Shown in pieces: positions 62,560-64,000 of a DNA stretch of 64,000 bases (within the stretch, counting starts at the first letter, position 1; each line of letters opens with the position of its first letter). The DNA lies in the NCBI RefSeq assembly GCF_002216855.1, contig NZ_CP022356.1, forward strand, positions 744,001-808,000, written 5' to 3'. The notes beneath the pieces are model-generated. The model had not been told where the DNA came from. It ran no database searches and saw only the letters and a program-made list of their open reading frames with translations. The DNA is from Paraphotobacterium marinum. GTDB taxonomy: Bacteria > Pseudomonadota > Gammaproteobacteria > Enterobacterales > Vibrionaceae. The translations under genes and the position numbers were made by a program.

Positions 62560-64000
62560 TTACTTATCTTTACGAAACATTTCAAGCATACGTTTGGTTA
62601 CTGTAAATCCACCAAAAATATTAATACTTGCGACTAAGATGGCAATAAATGCAAAAAATGTGGCTAATGCGGATCCATGACCTATTTGTAAAATAGCACC
62701 AACAACAATTATTCCAGAAATTGCATTTGTTACTGACATTAAAGGAGTATGAAGTGCATGCGTAACATTCCAAATAACGTAATAACCTATAACACATGAC
62801 AGCACAAAAACTGTAAAATGTGATAAAAACTCTGGAGGAGCGGATTGTGCAATCCATCCAAACCCAATTAATCCTAGAGCAAGTAAACCTACTTTCTTAT
62901 AGACACAAGGCTTTTTTTCTTCAACCACAATTTCAGTTTCTTTAACTTCTACTTTTGGCTGAGCTGAAACTTGAATTGGTGGAGCAGGCCAAGTTACTTC
63001 ACCACTTTTAGTTACGGTTAAACCTCTTATGACTTGATCATCAAAATCAATATCTATCTGACCATCTTTATTTTTACAAAGTAATTTCAACAAATTTACG
63101 AGATTATTCGCATAAAGCTGAGAGGATTGAGTAGGCAACCGACTAACCATGTCTGTATAACCAACTATTTTCACACCATTTGAAGTAGTTATAACTTTAT
63201 CTTTTTCAGTATAATCGCAGTTTCCACCGTTTGCGGCAGCTAAATCGACAATGACACTTCCTGGTTTCATTGAATCAACCATAGATTTTGTGATTAATTT
63301 AGGCGCAGGCTTACCAGGTATTAATGCTGTTGTGATAATAATATCTACATCTTTTGCCTGTTCTGCATAAACAGCTTCTGCTGCTTTATTAAAATCATCA
63401 GACATTTCTTTAGCATAACCATCATTAGATTCAATGGTTTCTTCAAATTTGATTTCTAAAATTCAGCGCCCATACTCTGAACTTGCTCTTTAACTTCCGG
63501 TCTAACATCAAAAGCTCGAACAATGGCTCCCAAGCTACCAGCAGCACCAATAGCAGCTAAACCTGCAACACCAGCACCTGCAACTAAAACTTTAGCTGGA
63601 GGAACTTTACCCGCAGCTGTAATCTGTCCAGTAAAAAAACGACCAAATTCATGCGCAGCTTCGACAACAGCTCTGTAACCAGCAATATTAGCCATTGAGC
63701 TTAATGCGTCTAATGATTGAGCTCTTGAGATTCTGGGTACAGAATCCATTGCCATGACGTTTATATTTTTGCTGGCCAGTGTTTTAAGTAATGTTTCATT
63801 TTGTGCAGGCCAAATAAAACTAATTAAATTTGAACCTTCTTTAAGCAAGTCAATTTCACTTTCAGTATTGGGTGCATTTACCTTTAAAGTTATATCTTTA
63901 GACCAAGATTCTGCTTTATCAACAATCTCAGCGCCAGCTTTAATATATGCTTCGTTATCGAAGCTTGCCAATAAACCTGCATTTGTTTCAATAAAAACCT
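62560..64000 (-). CDS. pntA: NAD(P) transhydrogenase subunit alpha (5' partial, -1 frameshift)
   Basis: This gene runs off the right edge; the first visible residues ([19 protein letters not shown]) are internal. Domain I contains [31 protein letters not shown], the NAD loop [18 protein letters not shown] and [12 protein letters not shown]. The frame then stops (63456), but [20 protein letters not shown] continues in the -1 frame through [40 protein letters not shown] and four C-terminal helices ending [14 protein letters not shown] fifth T in GAATTTTAGAA restores the whole. The break is inside domain I, not at the natural split seen in species with PntAA/PntAB, so it is a lost base. Confidence 0.92.

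Noticed and set aside
62560-63971. A naturally split pntAA/pntAB arrangement
   Set aside because: The natural split lies between the soluble and membrane parts. Here the break is in the middle of the NAD-binding domain and conserved residues continue without loss.
1-64000. tRNA, rRNA, insertion sequences, prophage or integrase genes
   Set aside because: I looked for transposase or integrase-like products, terminal inverted repeats and tRNA-like cloverleaf sequences and saw none that I could support.

Overview
The window is AT-rich, densely coded bacterial DNA with short Shine-Dalgarno sites and many signal peptides and lipoboxes. Its gene content (lgt, E. coli-like pntA/pntB, znuA/znuBC/zur, nadD/nadE, anmK, an M32 carboxypeptidase, a vxrABC-like two-component locus) points to a low-GC gammaproteobacterium. 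I could not fix the genus. A relative of the Francisella group or a host-associated marine gammaproteobacterium would fit; this placement is inference.

Layout. (1) 1-2.7 kb: end of a 3-hydroxyisobutyrate-dehydrogenase-type gene, then a run of five tiny secreted histidine-rich proteins, four of them with a Cys-x-His-rich-Cys motif. (2) 2.8-14 kb: metabolic and stress genes (M32 carboxypeptidase, DUF2797 protein, membrane glycosyltransferase, STAS-like protein, GlxA-type regulator, secreted MsrA, SIMPL protein, SDR, dienelactone-hydrolase-like protein, sulfurtransferase, anmK). (3) 14.2-18.2 kb: a sugar-salvage locus with ribokinase, GRP-type sugar transporter, a DeoR-helix-turn-helix/PfkB-kinase fusion and a nicotinamidase-like hydrolase. 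(4) 18.2-35.6 kb: one 17.3-kb gene for a 5776-residue lipoprotein built almost entirely of 35-residue thrombospondin-type-3-like calcium-binding repeats, interrupted by two paralogous globular modules. (5) 35.7-46.6 kb: two tandem OppA-type binding proteins, znuCB, an MFS exporter, an acyltransferase, an AraC regulator, znuA, an SH3 protein and zur; three candidate Zur sites tie the zinc genes together. (6) 46.6-57 kb: envelope and small secreted genes (glycosyltransferase, MtnK-like kinase, DUF6482 protein, lgt, MerR regulator, another His-rich protein, amino-acid permease, DsbA-like lipoprotein, a cystatin-like lipoprotein, two small lipoproteins, a PlsC-like acyltransferase, nadD). (7) 57-64 kb: nadE, vxrABC, pntB and pntA (the latter leaving the window).

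A notable property of the sequence is that seven genes (SIMPL protein, acyltransferase 3, zur, DUF6482 protein, nadE, vxrA, pntA) are each broken by exactly one missing base, usually at an A or T homopolymer, and all are restored by a -1 frameshift. Several are normally essential or important, so homopolymer under-calling in the assembly is the simplest explanation. Slippage, programmed frameshifting or phase variation remain possible at the longer runs. I give these genes their reconstructed full extents.

The most unusual biology is the giant repeat lipoprotein with its recent 630-bp internal duplication, the CxHxxC histidine-rich secreted family, the cystatin-like lipoprotein with an intact QVVAG loop, and the DeoR-PfkB fusion linked to ribose and nicotinamide genes.
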